A DNA stretch of 64,000 nucleotides from Athripsodes cinereus (lineage: Eukaryota > Arthropoda > Insecta > Trichoptera > Leptoceridae). A model generated the notes under the pieces. That model did no database searches and was not told the DNA's origin. It saw only the letters and a program-made list of their open reading frames with translations. The stretch covers positions 4,588,001 through 4,652,000 of the forward strand of contig OX388320.1 in NCBI GenBank assembly GCA_947579605.1, given 5' to 3'. Positions 11,136 to 21,310 of the stretch are shown here, in pieces; the first letter of the stretch is position 1; every line of letters starts with the position of its first letter. Position numbers and translations under genes: made by a program.

Positions 11136-11610
11136 TCGTCTTGGCACTTAACCAAGGCTCAAGAGCGGAAGATACTAAGCTTTGAAAACAAGTGTCTTAG
11201 AAGGATTTTGGATGTCAAATGGTATGAACATGTTACAGATGATGCTGTGCGCCGGCGCACCCAGCAGAGACCTGTAATTTCCGTAATACACGATAGATGG
11301 TGGTCCTGGCTGGGACATGTTTTGAGAATGCCTAATGATAGTTGGCCAAAAAAAGCACTGTTCTTCCGTCCGCAGGGGTTCCGTCGGCCCGGGCGTCCCT
11401 CTTTCACAATACACCGTTCCTATGACAACGATATCAGAGCGCAAGAAATTTCGTGGAAAGAGGTGACACAAGAGGATACCCCACTTGTGGGATATGCCGT
11501 GATGGTATAGTAGTAGTAGTAGTAGTAGGTGACACAATTGGCACAGAGACGCTCTGAATGGAGGAGGCTGATTCTGCCCTGTGCTCCCGAGAGGAGCGTT
11601 GAGGGCGATG
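11136..11610 (+). pseudogene. LINE-C: C-terminal fragment
   Basis: Reads 'HLTKAQERKILSFENKCLRRI', 'WYEHVTDDAVRRRTQQ', 'WWSWLGHVLRMP' and 'RRPGRP', the C-terminal pattern of RTE-like endonuclease-reverse transcriptases distinct from RTE-A and LINE-B. The continuous frame ends at 11508-11510, followed by (TAG)n at 11508-11527. The next piece (11524-11610) reads 'TQLAQRRSEWRRLILPC', also a LINE C-terminus, and has a homologue at 40115-40200. The (TAG)n-bearing end matches the end of S3 repeats. Composite and non-functional. A related remnant is at 39240-39665. Confidence 0.7.
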
Positions 11611-13082
11611 ATGATATTCGTATAATTCCTAACACCCCTTCTTTTGGACAAGTGTACCCTATTCGTCCTTCGAATAAAATTCTACATACATGCATTATTT
11701 CTATTTCTAAAAAAACAAATTTCAGGTTATCTGAATACTTTTCTTAATATGAAAGATGAATTAGGTACCTATTTTTATTATTATTTACTTATTTTGTTCT
11801 TCATAGTAGTGTGGGGGTTCAATGTAGTTTGTAATTTATTTTTTCTTATATTTCATGTTATGAAATAACTCTTAAAATTGTACAACCACCGACATCTTTA
11901 GAAATGAGGAGTAGATATTTTTGATTATAATTTCATCCGCTAGGGGGGGAGTTATCATGCATTTTGAGTAGCCAAATTGACACATAGTAAGAAGTCACAT
12001 ATCATTTTGAATTCAGTTCCATTTTAGCAGTTAAACTAAACGTTTTAAAAATCATATTTTCTCTTAATAAAATTTATAATGTGGTAATTGTTACATCCTT
12101 TTTTAATTTAATAAAACCAATGTAAATACAAAACATTCAATTTTATTTCACATCACATAATTCACATCCAAATATATTAGAATAAATGCTTCACATTAAT
12201 CAGAATTTACTGAATACTATTTCTTTACAAATTTTATAATTCTTTCTTTTCAAACGATACATGCCCTATGATTAGGAAGTATCAAATTATTTGATGGTTT
12301 TTCTTACATATAACCAGCAAATAAAGTAGGTATATTGGTTACAATATTTCAAATCAATACAAAGCATCATAAAAATATCAGTTATACAATTCAATTCGAG
12401 TTTATTGCTAGAGTGCGATGTCTTCCAACTAGCCCGGATATTAAAATTAAAATTAAAGAAACACACATTTGTATATATCAAAAGAAATAGTAGAAATCGA
12501 AACAAAACATACATACACACATTTAGACCATAAACAAGCGATATGTAGCACGTAAGGCTATATGTAAATAAAAAAAATATCGAAGGTAGTGTGTCGATAG
12601 TAGGATCTTACATGAAAAAATTTGTAAGAAATCTCATTGCATCCGTTACTTGATTGCTTATTCGTACTTTTACCTAAGTATTATTCAAGTCAGTAACTTG
12701 GAAAAGACGAAGTTATTTTTTAGGCTAAGTTATAATGAAACTTACGCAGCTTTGATATAATATGTTCAGCTTTACGACTGTCATAAACAAAACCTATTTG
12801 GGAAGCTTTGAATATGAAAAAAAAGTTTGTGGATTGACTAGAATATTTTAAATATTCCCACTGAAAAAAAGAAATAGTGTTTACTATAAGTATGATATTT
12901 TTAAGCAAAATGTGTTTTTGAAAATGTAATTCAACATTTTTTGATATCTAAGCATTTGCATTTTTTGAATACGTGGAAACATTTGATAAGAACATCTTCA
13001 CATCTATCTCATTAATAATCGCTCTAAATTTACCCAGGTGATTTGAAAACAATTATATTATAAAACTTTTATTAGGAGTAAA
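11611..13082. other. No recognised gene
   Basis: AT-rich stretch of about 1.5 kb. Short frames only. I see no repeat copy shared with the rest of the window, so it may be older unique DNA. Confidence 0.4.
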
Positions 13083-13912
13083 AATAAATGGGAAAAAGGT
13101 CGACATGATTAGATATGCTGACGACATAGCACTGCTCGCAGACTCCGAGATGGAGCTGAACGAAGCCTTAGGAAAAATGGAAAGTATACTGTTGTCAAAG
13201 TACAACATGAAAATAAATAAAGATAAAACAAAATGTATGGTCGTTGGAAGGGAAGAAGCGACTGCGAACATTGCCATAAATGGAGTGAGCATCAAACAAG
13301 TAAGAGAATTCGTGTATTTGGGTAGCAGAATAAACCAGGACGGACGCTCCAAATCAGAAATTGTGAGCAGAATAAACCAGGCACGAATTGCCTTTAACAA
13401 AAAATCCAAAATATTAGAATCCCCTAATATTGATCTAAGCGTGAGGAAGAATCTCACTAAAGCCTTTGTGTGGAGCATTTTGCTATATGGGTGCGAGACG
13501 TGGACCATCAGCAAGAGGGAAAGCGGACGGTTAGCGGCATTTGAAATGTGGTGCTATAGACGCATGCTGAAGATTCATTGGTCGGAACACGTCGAAAACG
13601 AAGAAGTGTTAACCAGGGCTGGCGAAAAAAGGCAACTCCTCAAAAGAATCTGCCAACAACGAGCTAATTGGATTGGCCACAACATCAGGCACCCAGGACT
13701 GCTCATCGCAATCGCAGAGGGCAGGACCGAAGGCACAAATGGCAGAGGTCGACCGAGAGACTCCTATATGGACCAACTGAAGAGGGACATGAGCTGTGGC
13801 TCATATATGGAGTTGAAGAGACTGGCTGAGAATAGCGAGGAGTGGAGAAATAAGTCAAAACTCGTTGCAGACCAATCCAATGGATTGTAACTCATTATAT
13901 ATAGTTTTATTT
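13083..13912 (+). pseudogene. LINE-B: endonuclease-reverse transcriptase fragment, RT active-site box to C-terminus
   Basis: A continuous frame of 261 codons from 13105 (extending upstream to about 13080) that starts just before the reverse-transcriptase catalytic box, 'RYADDIALLAD' (13111-13143). It continues with 'VREFVYLGSRINQDG', 'LYGCETWTISKRE', 'FEMWCYRRMLKI', 'ANWIGHNIRH' and 'GRGRPRDSYMDQL', and stops at 13888-13890. This is the well-known C-terminal half of RTE-like LINE polyproteins common in insects. The endonuclease and first RT motifs are missing, so the copy is 5'-truncated and cannot retrotranspose. The frame has no internal stop, implying a fairly young insertion. The tail is a short TA repeat after 'ggattgtaactcatt', seen again at 3401-3945. 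Confidence 0.85.
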
Positions 13913-14435
13913 AGTCAAGAGCTTACAATGAGCAAAATTCATACATTGAGAATATTTTTATCGATTTATGTTGAGATTTATATCAGTACTGACCAAACCA
14001 AAATATCTGTTTTCTGACAACTTCATGTAAGCACACACAAAATATTTTTTTGGATTATTAAAAAAAATGGAAAATTTATTATTCATTTCTTTTAAATCAA
14101 ATTAAAAATGTTTATTTAAAAGGTTTTATCTACCAGAAAATAGCTGTAATAAACCTTGAAGGAAGGGGAAGTTAGCGCGAAAAAGGTGAAGGATTTGAGT
14201 GATGTCAAGTGACAAAAACATCTTGAAAATAGAATTTAAATATATGAACATTGTACCAAAAATAATAGACAACTGTACCGTCTTACTTTTGACAGAAAAT
14301 ATTGAGGTTTTACCCACTTGGGCACGCCTTGGTAGGATCTGAAGAGCACCACTATTAAATAACGTGAAAAATATTAAAGAAATATTCGAGACATCATTGG
14401 ATGGTATTTTTATTTTTTGACAAAGATTGCGATTT
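13913..14435. other. No recognised gene
   Basis: AT-rich with no assignable feature. Confidence 0.35.
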
Positions 14436-14695
14436 ATACTACTACTATTATTCCATCACGGCAGTGGGGTAGTCAGAAGACCAGCTGCATGTAATAAACA
14501 CGCAGGCTGTCCTCTTCGTGCCATACAAATCAAGACATTCAGAATGGGTGGCAATTCACATCGCTGAATTTAAGAAAAAGTGTAAAATGTTTTAATTTTT
14601 TGTGATGTGTGTTCGCCTGCCTTTTACAGGACACTCGCAAACTTACGAATGAGAGTGGGAGACCAATTCTTTACCGGGTGCACCACAGAAAATAC
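14436..14695 (-). repeat. S3 repeat, full-length copy
   Basis: Minus-strand S3: starts with (ACT)n and 'ccatcacggcagtggggta', continues through 'gacattcagaatgggtgg', 'cctgccttttacaggacact' and 'gagtgggagaccaattcttt', and ends near 'accgggtgcaccac'. Reverse orientation of the 26494-26752 copy. Confidence 0.75.
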
Positions 14696-15196
14696 TTAAT
14701 TGATTCTTAGCTAAATGTGATTTATTTTGGAAAAATCCCATCGGGTTGGATGCTTTGATAATCTGAATCAATATTTATCTCATCATTTGAATTGAATTAG
14801 GTATGTCTATTTCGTTTCAATACAGCACAACTTATTGATAAAATAATTAACTTCTCTCAAATTTTCAGTACTTACCCGTTCGAATCTTCAATCAAAGGTC
14901 TTCTGGACAGGAAATGTATTTACAGAGATTACTAATTAGTAGTTTGATTCTTTGAAACCCCATTTTCTCCAAATTATTCGCAGTTTCACGCTTTTGGGAT
15001 GAGTTTGTAAAAATAATATTTGAATAACATTAAATACTAACAAAATATTATTATTTCCACATAAAAAATCATTTGTTTTACCTTGTGCTTGGTACAATTG
15101 TAGATTATTGGAGTCATACACGTTGGGACTTTCATATTCAACTAATCTTAGGTCCATTCATATTAGGTATATATCTGATTTGTATATAATATGTAC
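14696..15196. other. No recognised gene
   Basis: AT-rich, no assignable feature. Confidence 0.35.
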
Positions 15197-15457
15197 TTAC
15201 ATACTTTATTAATTGTATCGGCATTTACTTTGTAACACTTCATTTTAAATTATCAAATAAAATAAAATAAATATTTATTATTTTGTTTCGTGTTACTGTT
15301 GAGTAAGACTAGTATAGATAGTATCTAGTATAGATCAGCACCTGATGATGCGAACTCGGAGTCCGCGAAACCGGTCGTGCGTTAGTCTTACTCAACAGTA
15401 ACACGAAACAAAATAATAAATATTTATTTTATTTTATTTGATAATTTACATACTTTA
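15197..15457 (+). mobile_element. Palindromic element carrying a hammerhead ribozyme, 12-bp flanking duplication
   Basis: The element is 15209-15445, between 12-bp direct repeats TTACATACTTTA (15197-15208 and 15446-15457). A one-sided extension of about 45 bp (15209-15253) is followed by a very long inverted repeat. The left arm begins 'ttatcaaataaaataaaata' (about 15254) and the right arm ends 'tattttatttgataa' (15444), with about 62 nearly perfect pairs, including 'gttactgttgagtaagact' against 'agtcttactcaacagtaac'. The spacer carries the hammerhead core. Inverted repeats, a variable-length duplication and a hammerhead are known features of Penelope-like retroelement ends. No Penelope reverse transcriptase is present, so this would be a non-autonomous or residual end. 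Confidence 0.7.
15338..15380 (+). ncRNA. Hammerhead ribozyme (type I, minimal)
   Basis: Conserved core in order: stem I GCAC (15338-15341), CTGATGA (15342-15348), stem II 15350-15366 (GCGAACT / AGTCCGC, one A-C mismatch, CGG loop), GAAA (15367-15370), a palindromic stem III ACCGGT (15370-15375), cleavage-site UC (15375-15376) and stem I strand GTGC (15377-15380). One extra U lies between CUGAUGA and stem II. The self-complementary stem III without a loop is what is described for the short hammerheads of Penelope-like elements, which act as dimers. Cleavage is predicted after C15376. Activity is untested. Confidence 0.75.
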
Positions 15458-15659
15458 CTTTACATTTTGTATGGATTCAGTTTGTATTAATTTTCATAGC
15501 TAAATCGCTGCGTTTGTTAGTTATTCCAAATCAAATCCTTGGTTCCCGTACAGAGAATAACCGCACCGCCTCTGGAGTCAACTTAAGGATGTCTATCCAG
15601 TCTCCCTCATACTTTCTTCCTGGACACTCCTGTTTATATGTTATTCCTAGTGTAAAAGG

Positions 15660-15850
15660 CAGGCATAAATAAATAAATAAATTTCTTTATTCAATCAATA
15701 TCAATGTGCAAACGTTGAAACAATATATCACCAATTAGCTTCAATTAAGTTGCAGCAGCCTCACTAGGTTGCCCTGTATCGAGGCGTGCTGCGTAAAAAA
15801 TATATAAAAAAACATACATTCAACAAGGATTAATACATCTTACAGAAAAA
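15660..15850 (-). repeat. Possible LINE 3' end
   Basis: Opens with 'aataaataaataaattt' followed by 'ctttattcaatcaatatc'. On the minus strand this is a polyadenylation-like end (ttgaataaag...). No coding remnant is seen. Confidence 0.3.
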
Positions 15851-15943
15851 TAAAAGAGTATAAAAATAATCAAATCAGCAAATTAATAAATTGATAACAA
15901 ATGAATAAATGGATGAATGAATAAAAGAACAAAGTACAAATGA

Positions 15944-16629
15944 GTAAATGAATAAATGAATAAATGAATAAATGAATAAATGAATAAATGAATAAATGAA
16001 TAAATGAATAAATGAATAAATGAATAAATGAATAAATGAATAAATGAATAAATGAATAAATGAATAAACGAATAAACGAATAAACGAATAAACGAATAAA
16101 CGAATAAACGAATAAACGAATAAACGAATAAACGAATAAACGAATAAACGAATAAACGAATAAACGAATAAACGAATAAACGAATAAACGAATAAACGAA
16201 TAAACGAATAAACGAATAAACGAATAAACGAATAAACGAATAAACGAATAAACGAATAAACGAATAAACGAATAAACGAATAAACGAATAAACGAATAAA
16301 CGAATAAACGAATAAACGAATAAACGAATAAACGAATAAACGAATAAACGAATAAACGAATAAACGAATAAACGAATAAACGAATAAACGAATAAACGAA
16401 TAAACGAATAAATGAATAAATGAATAAATGAATAAATGAATAAATGAATAAATGAATAAATGAATAAATGAATAAATGAATAAATGAATAAATGAATAAA
16501 TGAATAAATGAATAAATGAATAAATGAATAAATGAATACATGAATAAATGAATAAATGAATAAATGAATAAATGAATAAATGAATAAATGAATAAATGAA
16601 TAAATGAATAAATGAATAAATGAATAAAT
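15944..16629. repeat. 8-bp satellite, about 86 units, in three blocks
   Basis: Unit AATAAATG or AATAAACG. Block 1 (15944-16064) is AATAAATG. Block 2 (about 16065-16406) has 43 consecutive AATAAACG units, with the variant C at 16069 and then every 8 bp to 16405. Block 3 (16407-16629) returns to AATAAATG with a single 'aataca' variant near 16537. The long minus-strand reading frame made of YSFIHLFI/YSFIRLFV repeats is a by-product of the 8-bp period and not a gene. Confidence 0.97.
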
Positions 16630-17350
16630 AATAAATTAAATATAGGTACCTTTAAATAGTAAAAAAAACAACTTGTTTTCAAGAGAGTGTTGAGTAGGGG
16701 TTGTCAGAATCATAACATCGGTGATCTACAATAATAAAATTAGACGATAAGCAATCGACTCGCAAGCAAAAAAAGGGTTAAAATTCTCAGAATTTTGTGT
16801 TTTCTTCCACAATCTAAATTTCTACGCCTCCGTAACCAGGATCTGATATTTTCTTTAATACTTAGGTGCACCTAATCCAACATAGGGAAAAAGAAAGAAG
16901 ATATACATATTTAGGTGAAATCGGGCATTTTTTTAATTTTTGAAAACTTTTGTATACAACACAAAGAGTATGTAATCTGATTCCAAATTGTATGTAATCT
17001 GATCCGATTGAGAAAAGCTACCTAAGTTTTATTTGATTCTTTATATCTACCTTAATATCTATCTTTATATCTATTTATGTGTATATTATCTTCTTTTGAT
17101 AAAAACTTTCTTGCATATTACTGAATATTTTGTTCCTACTATGTAACATATTATTTTGTACATAAACAACACGCAAATAATTCCGTTTTTCTTCTTCTTT
17201 GATTACATTATTTTGCTTCACAGAAATGTGTACGATAAAACAGTGCGGTGATTCAATGATCGTTAATATAAACTGGAAATCCAAAAATAAATTGTGTGAA
17301 CAACATAATTTCATATCAAGTGGTTTAAAATGATCGTTTATTCAAAAATA
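16630..17350. other. No recognised gene
   Basis: AT-rich flank of the satellite. Short frames only. Confidence 0.35.
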
Positions 17351-17601
17351 TATAATGTCTGTAATTCACTGTGTCGGTGTTTACATAGGTAGTAGAATTC
17401 CATATCGAAATAAATAAAACAAGCGTTTTATTCTACTATTGTTTTATTCGGTGAGAGACGTCTTTCGTCTATTAAGATTTATTTTCTAACAGAAACAATA
17501 TGTATACGGCAAGATTGACAATGTCCTTATAAGACGAAAGACGTCATCTCACCGAATAAAACAATAGTAGAATAAAACGCTTGTTTTATAATGTCTGTAA
17601 T
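17351..17601 (+). mobile_element. Family F foldback element with 15-bp flanking duplication
   Basis: Element 17366-17586 between perfect 15-bp direct repeats TATAATGTCTGTAAT (17351-17365 and 17587-17601). The left end is the conserved terminus 'tcactgtgtcggtgttta' and 'aggtagtagaattccatatc' (about 40 bp, unpaired). The long arm 'cgaaataaataaaac', 'ttttattctactattg', 'gagacgtctttcgtc' then pairs with the right arm, which stops inside 'gcttgttt' at 17586. The loop is around 17470-17515. No A tail and no coding capacity. Confidence 0.85.
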
Positions 17602-17951
17602 GTTTTTGACGGCTTTTTAGGTATAAATGATGTCCCATATTTCAGCATTAATATAGGAATGAGACTTATATCATCTGAATCTTATGGAGTCAAATAGCAT
17701 AATATTATTTATTTTCTTACTTAACTAAAAAAAATTGTCCTGTGTTGCCAGTTAGTAAGTCTATAACGCTCACTAAACTTTTCAATACTTCAGTTAGTCA
17801 TGGTTCGCTATGGATATTTAGTCATTGACTTGATTTTTTTCGGCTCTCAGTGTTCACAATATGATATATGAATTTGAAAAAATACTCGAATTTAAAAATT
17901 TCTATACCCCGCTGTAGCCAACTTTTCAATTTGATATAGGAATTGGGAAGA

Positions 17952-18097
17952 CTCTACAACATGGGTGGCCAACCTTTTCAGCAGCCGGGCCAGATTTCAG
18001 AATGAGATTTCCTACCTTGATTGTATACCCTTGATTAGCTTCGCGGGCCGCACGTAGACATCCAACGGGCCGCGGGTTGGCCACCCTTGCTCTACAA
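17952..18097. mobile_element. hAT-type MITE 1 of an abutting pair
   Basis: Element 17960-18089 (130 bp). Inverted termini 'catgggtggccaacc' and 'ggttggccacccttg'. Flanked by perfect 8-bp repeats CTCTACAA (17952-17959 and 18090-18097). No coding capacity. Confidence 0.9.
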
Positions 18098-18362
18098 CAG
18101 GGGTCGGCAACCTTTTAGCTGTGGTGTGCCAAGCCACTCTACCAATATGATTCAGGGTGCCGCCTTAATTCTAAATTATATAATGGGGTTCTAGAGGAGA
18201 AGAATTTTATACCAAATTTATCTTTTAAACATATTTATTAAAAAAATAACATAAAATTCTATTTTCGCGATTTCCCTGATTACTTTGTAGAGTGCCATTC
18301 AGAACCCCATCGCGTGCCAAGCCTGGCACGCGTGCCATAGGTTGCCGACGCCTGCTCTACAA
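18090..18362. mobile_element. hAT-type MITE 2 of an abutting pair
   Basis: Element 18098-18354 (257 bp). Inverted termini 'caggggtcggcaacc' and 'ggttgccgacgcctg'. Flanked by CTCTACAA at 18090-18097 (shared with MITE 1) and 18355-18362. Typical hAT-derived non-autonomous element. Confidence 0.9.
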
Positions 18363-18793
18363 TCTCATAATTAAAAAAATAAACAAAAAATACACTACTT
18401 TCAAAATTTCTTCCAAACACTTAATTTATGCTTTGTACTTTAAAAAGCTCCAAAAATATTAGATCGCGCATTCATTTATTTATTTCTTTGACATATTCAT
18501 GCTTGCTTGTGTTGACATATTTTATGAAATTTATTTAATGTAGACCTATTGTTCCAAATTAACTTCTTTTGTTTTCCATTATTTTATTTTATTGACTGCT
18601 TCTCATTGTTTGACTTCTCAAAATTTATACGAAAATGTATTCCAAACTTGTGATTTTGTGATTATTGTGTCTGTTTGTGTTTTGTTGTCTATTGAACTCT
18701 TTCATTAAGTTGTAAAAGGTTCATGCCGTAAGTATATTGAAATAAATAAATAAAAATATTAGAAAAAAATATTAATATTTTTGATGTCCATAA
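18363..18793 (+). other. Mostly unassigned, possible LINE 3' end at 18640-18770
   Basis: The segment ending 'gaaataaataaataaaaat' near 18770 looks like a plus-strand LINE tail. Nothing else is recognised. Confidence 0.3.
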
Positions 18794-19136
18794 TCTAATA
18801 TATAAAAGGAACTCGTGTGTGTTACAACACTTATAACTCAAGAATGGCTGTACCGATTTGAATGATCTCTGATTTGTTGGATTCTTCTCCGCCCGGAATA
18901 AACTATAGGCTATTAAAACATCTTACAAATTCACGGGAAGAAAAGATATGAAGAAAATTATTTACGCCATACATTTTTAATTTCAAAAATAAAAACAATA
19001 TGGAGAGTCATGGCGTTGTTAGCGCCCCCACGTCGCCTGTTGCATTGTGCTAAAATAATCCGTAGGTTCTGCTATGTTAAGAACCAAATTACTATAAGTA
19101 ATATGAACGAAATGTGTACTAATATTATTGTTTACT

Positions 19137-19563
19137 ATAATTCGGTAGTTACATGGCAATAGGTTGTATCTCACTAAAACATAATTTTACAGGAGAGCAA
19201 AAACAAAGTTTGCAAAAGAGATATTTCAGCCAAATTTCGAGCATTATATATCAAAATGAAGGTAATTATTATTTCTAAAAGATAGATGTAACATTCTCTT
19301 AATAATTTCTTCTACAAGATGTATGTAACTTTCACTCAATAATTTCTTGCAGTTTAAAAATATTTGAGTTTTTTTGCCATGTTGATGAAAACAATCTTTC
19401 TACATGTCAATAAGTTACGTCTTTTCTCTCTTTATTCTGACTTTAAAGAGACATATCCTTTTGCCACATAAAATATTACACTATTTTGAGCATTTTATGG
19501 AACAAACTTGAAAACGCAAAAAAATGCGAGATACAACCTATTGCCATGTAACTACCGAATTAT
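19137..19563. mobile_element. TIR element, about 427 bp
   Basis: Perfect terminal inverted repeats: 'ataattcggtagttacatgg' with 'caataggttgtatctc' at 19137-19172, and their reverse complement at 19528-19563. No transposase frame, so a MITE. A TA or short duplication is possible but not clear. The class is not assigned. Confidence 0.85.
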
Positions 19564-19824
19564 TCGACTAATATTATGTATCGATAGATCTTCAGTCACA
19601 TAAATGTGCGGACGTGCACAGATTATATTTGAAATTGTATTTTATTTTTGCAGATGGAAAATTATTATTGAACCAAAAATTGTGCTATTAAAGATGAAGA
19701 TAAGAATGTGTTCGTGTAGGTAGTTCTGATGCAAGATTGTGTAGTGAAATTTGCAGACAGAGAAGAAAAATTACGAAGAAAATTATTTTTACGCCATACA
19801 TTTTTAATTTCAATAAAAAATGCA

Positions 19825-20154
19825 ATATGGAGAATTATATCGAAAAAATAAAACAGGTGTTTTATTCTACTAAAGATTTTATTTTGTGAGAGAGACGTCT
19901 TTCATCTTATGAGGACATTGTCAATCTCTGACATTGTCACTGTCATTGTCAATGTCAAAACAGAGATTGACAATGTCCTCATAAGTTGTCACTGGACATT
20001 GTCAATGTCAAAACAGAGATTGACAATGTCCTCATAAGACGAAAGACGTCTCTCTCACAAAATAAAATCTTTAGTAGAATAAAACACCTGTTTTATTTTT
20101 TCGATATGGAATTCTACTACCTAAACACCGACAGTGAATATATGGAGAATTATA
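19825..20154 (-). mobile_element. Family F foldback element with 15-bp flanking duplication
   Basis: Element 19840-20139 between perfect 15-bp repeats ATATGGAGAATTATA (19825-19839 and 20140-20154). Opposite orientation to the 17366 copy: the conserved terminus 'cctaaacaccgacagtgaat' is at the right, and the left end begins inside the hairpin at 'tcgaaaaaataaaac'. The centre holds extra direct repeats of 'agattgacaatgtcctcata' (near 19960 and 20010), so the loop region has expanded. Confidence 0.85.
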
Positions 20155-20433
20155 CAAAATCAACAATGAAGTTTTTTTATAGATTGGCCTATTTATATGA
20201 TAATTTTTCTATACATTCTCAAATTAGAATCGTTATCTATACAATTTAACATCTGTAGTTCTTATATTTCAATTTTTAAAAAATCATGGAAAGAATTTTT
20301 ATAAATTTTAAATGAATAGGTAAAATCTACCTGAAAAAAAAATTAGTACCTACATAATATTATATTACATACTGCAGATAATTTATAAACAAATCTGAGT
20401 TAAGTATAATTATTGATCAACATAAATTGTTCA

Positions 20434-20668
20434 TGTCGGCCGGTGTGGCGCGGAGCTCTTTCCTTTGAGTCACGAGGTCCCGGGTTCGATTCCCGGACAG
20501 GGCAAAGTGAAGAATGACCTTTTTCAAATTGTCCTGGGTCTGGGTGTTACATATATATGTATATAGTGCATTGTATATGTGTGTATCGTCGCGTTAGTAC
20601 CCATTATCAAGATTCATCCAAGTTTGGGACTAGCTCGATGTGTGTGAATTATCTATGTAAAAAAAAAA
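20434..20668 (+). mobile_element. SINE S2, tRNA-derived
   Basis: tRNA-like head: A-box-like 'tgtggcgcggagc' and a perfect T-arm and B box 'cccgggttcgattcccgg' near 20479-20496. The body is 'gtcctgggtctgggtgttac', 'tatcgtcgcgttagtac' and 'agtttgggactagctcgat', then an A-rich tail (20659-20668). The second copy is at 54995-55260 on the minus strand. Confidence 0.85.
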
Positions 20669-20675
20669 TGAATGT

Positions 20676-21032
20676 AACTTTCGCAGTTTAGCGGCCCCAC
20701 CCGTTGTCGAGTAGTTTTTTTCCATAGAAAAGGTAATATTTTTGGAACTTGAGGAAATTGTTGCCATATGTAGAATTATTTTAATTTGCCGGCAAAAAAA
20801 ATCCACTTCGAAAATTAATTTCCTAAAATTCCGTACAAATTACTCGACAACGGGTGGGGCCGCTCAAGTTTCATAATTGCGAATTTTTTTTCCTATAAAA
20901 GAATTTTCCAAAAATTAGGTGACCAAAAAATAATTCACCATATGTCAACAATTTCCTCAAGTTTCGAAAATATTACTTTTTCTATGGAAAAAAGTACTCG
21001 ACAACGGGTGGGGCCGCTAAACTGCGAAAGTT
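20676..21032. mobile_element. TIR element with GC-rich termini, 357 bp
   Basis: Inverted termini 'aactttcgcagtttagcggc' with 'cccacccgttgtcgagta', and the reverse complement ending at 21032. A third copy of the 'ctcgacaacgggtggggccg' word lies internally near 20845-20865. No coding capacity. It starts immediately after the S2 A tail. Confidence 0.85.
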
Positions 21033-21079
21033 CCAAATGAATTATATTTTTTTACACTATACCTTCGATGACACACTTT

Positions 21080-21310
21080 GACAATTACGGGAGTTTGTAA
21101 AGAGATTAATAATATTAATCATTCATAAAGTCAGTGGGAGAGGGCAGAAGATAGGGCAGGTGTCGAACATGTGTTGAAAGGCTTGGTTTGGAGTGGCCAG
21201 AGGTCCTGGAAGCAGCGGTGGACAGTTATCTCTGGAGGAGATACTTAGGGGCAATGGGCCCCCGACCGAACTAGGACAAGGGGAAGAAGATGTATGTATG
21301 AAATCGTTCA
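21080..21310 (-). other. GC-richer segment inside the Helitron, unassigned
   Basis: Purine-rich, GC-richer than its surroundings, with words such as 'ggaagcagcggtggacag'. It could be a captured fragment or LINE coding remnant. I recognise no protein. Confidence 0.25.

Noticed and set aside
11175..11651. 158-codon minus-strand frame
   Set aside because: Antisense to the LINE-C fragment, which has clear protein motifs on the plus strand.
15870..16682. 270-codon minus-strand frame of YSFIHLFI/YSFIRLFV repeats
   Set aside because: It is produced by the 8-bp satellite. A repeat unit without stops gives a long frame in some phases. No other sign of a gene.
20434..20505. Functional tRNA gene
   Set aside because: The T arm is good, but the D and anticodon arms do not form a proper cloverleaf, and SINE body and A tail follow.
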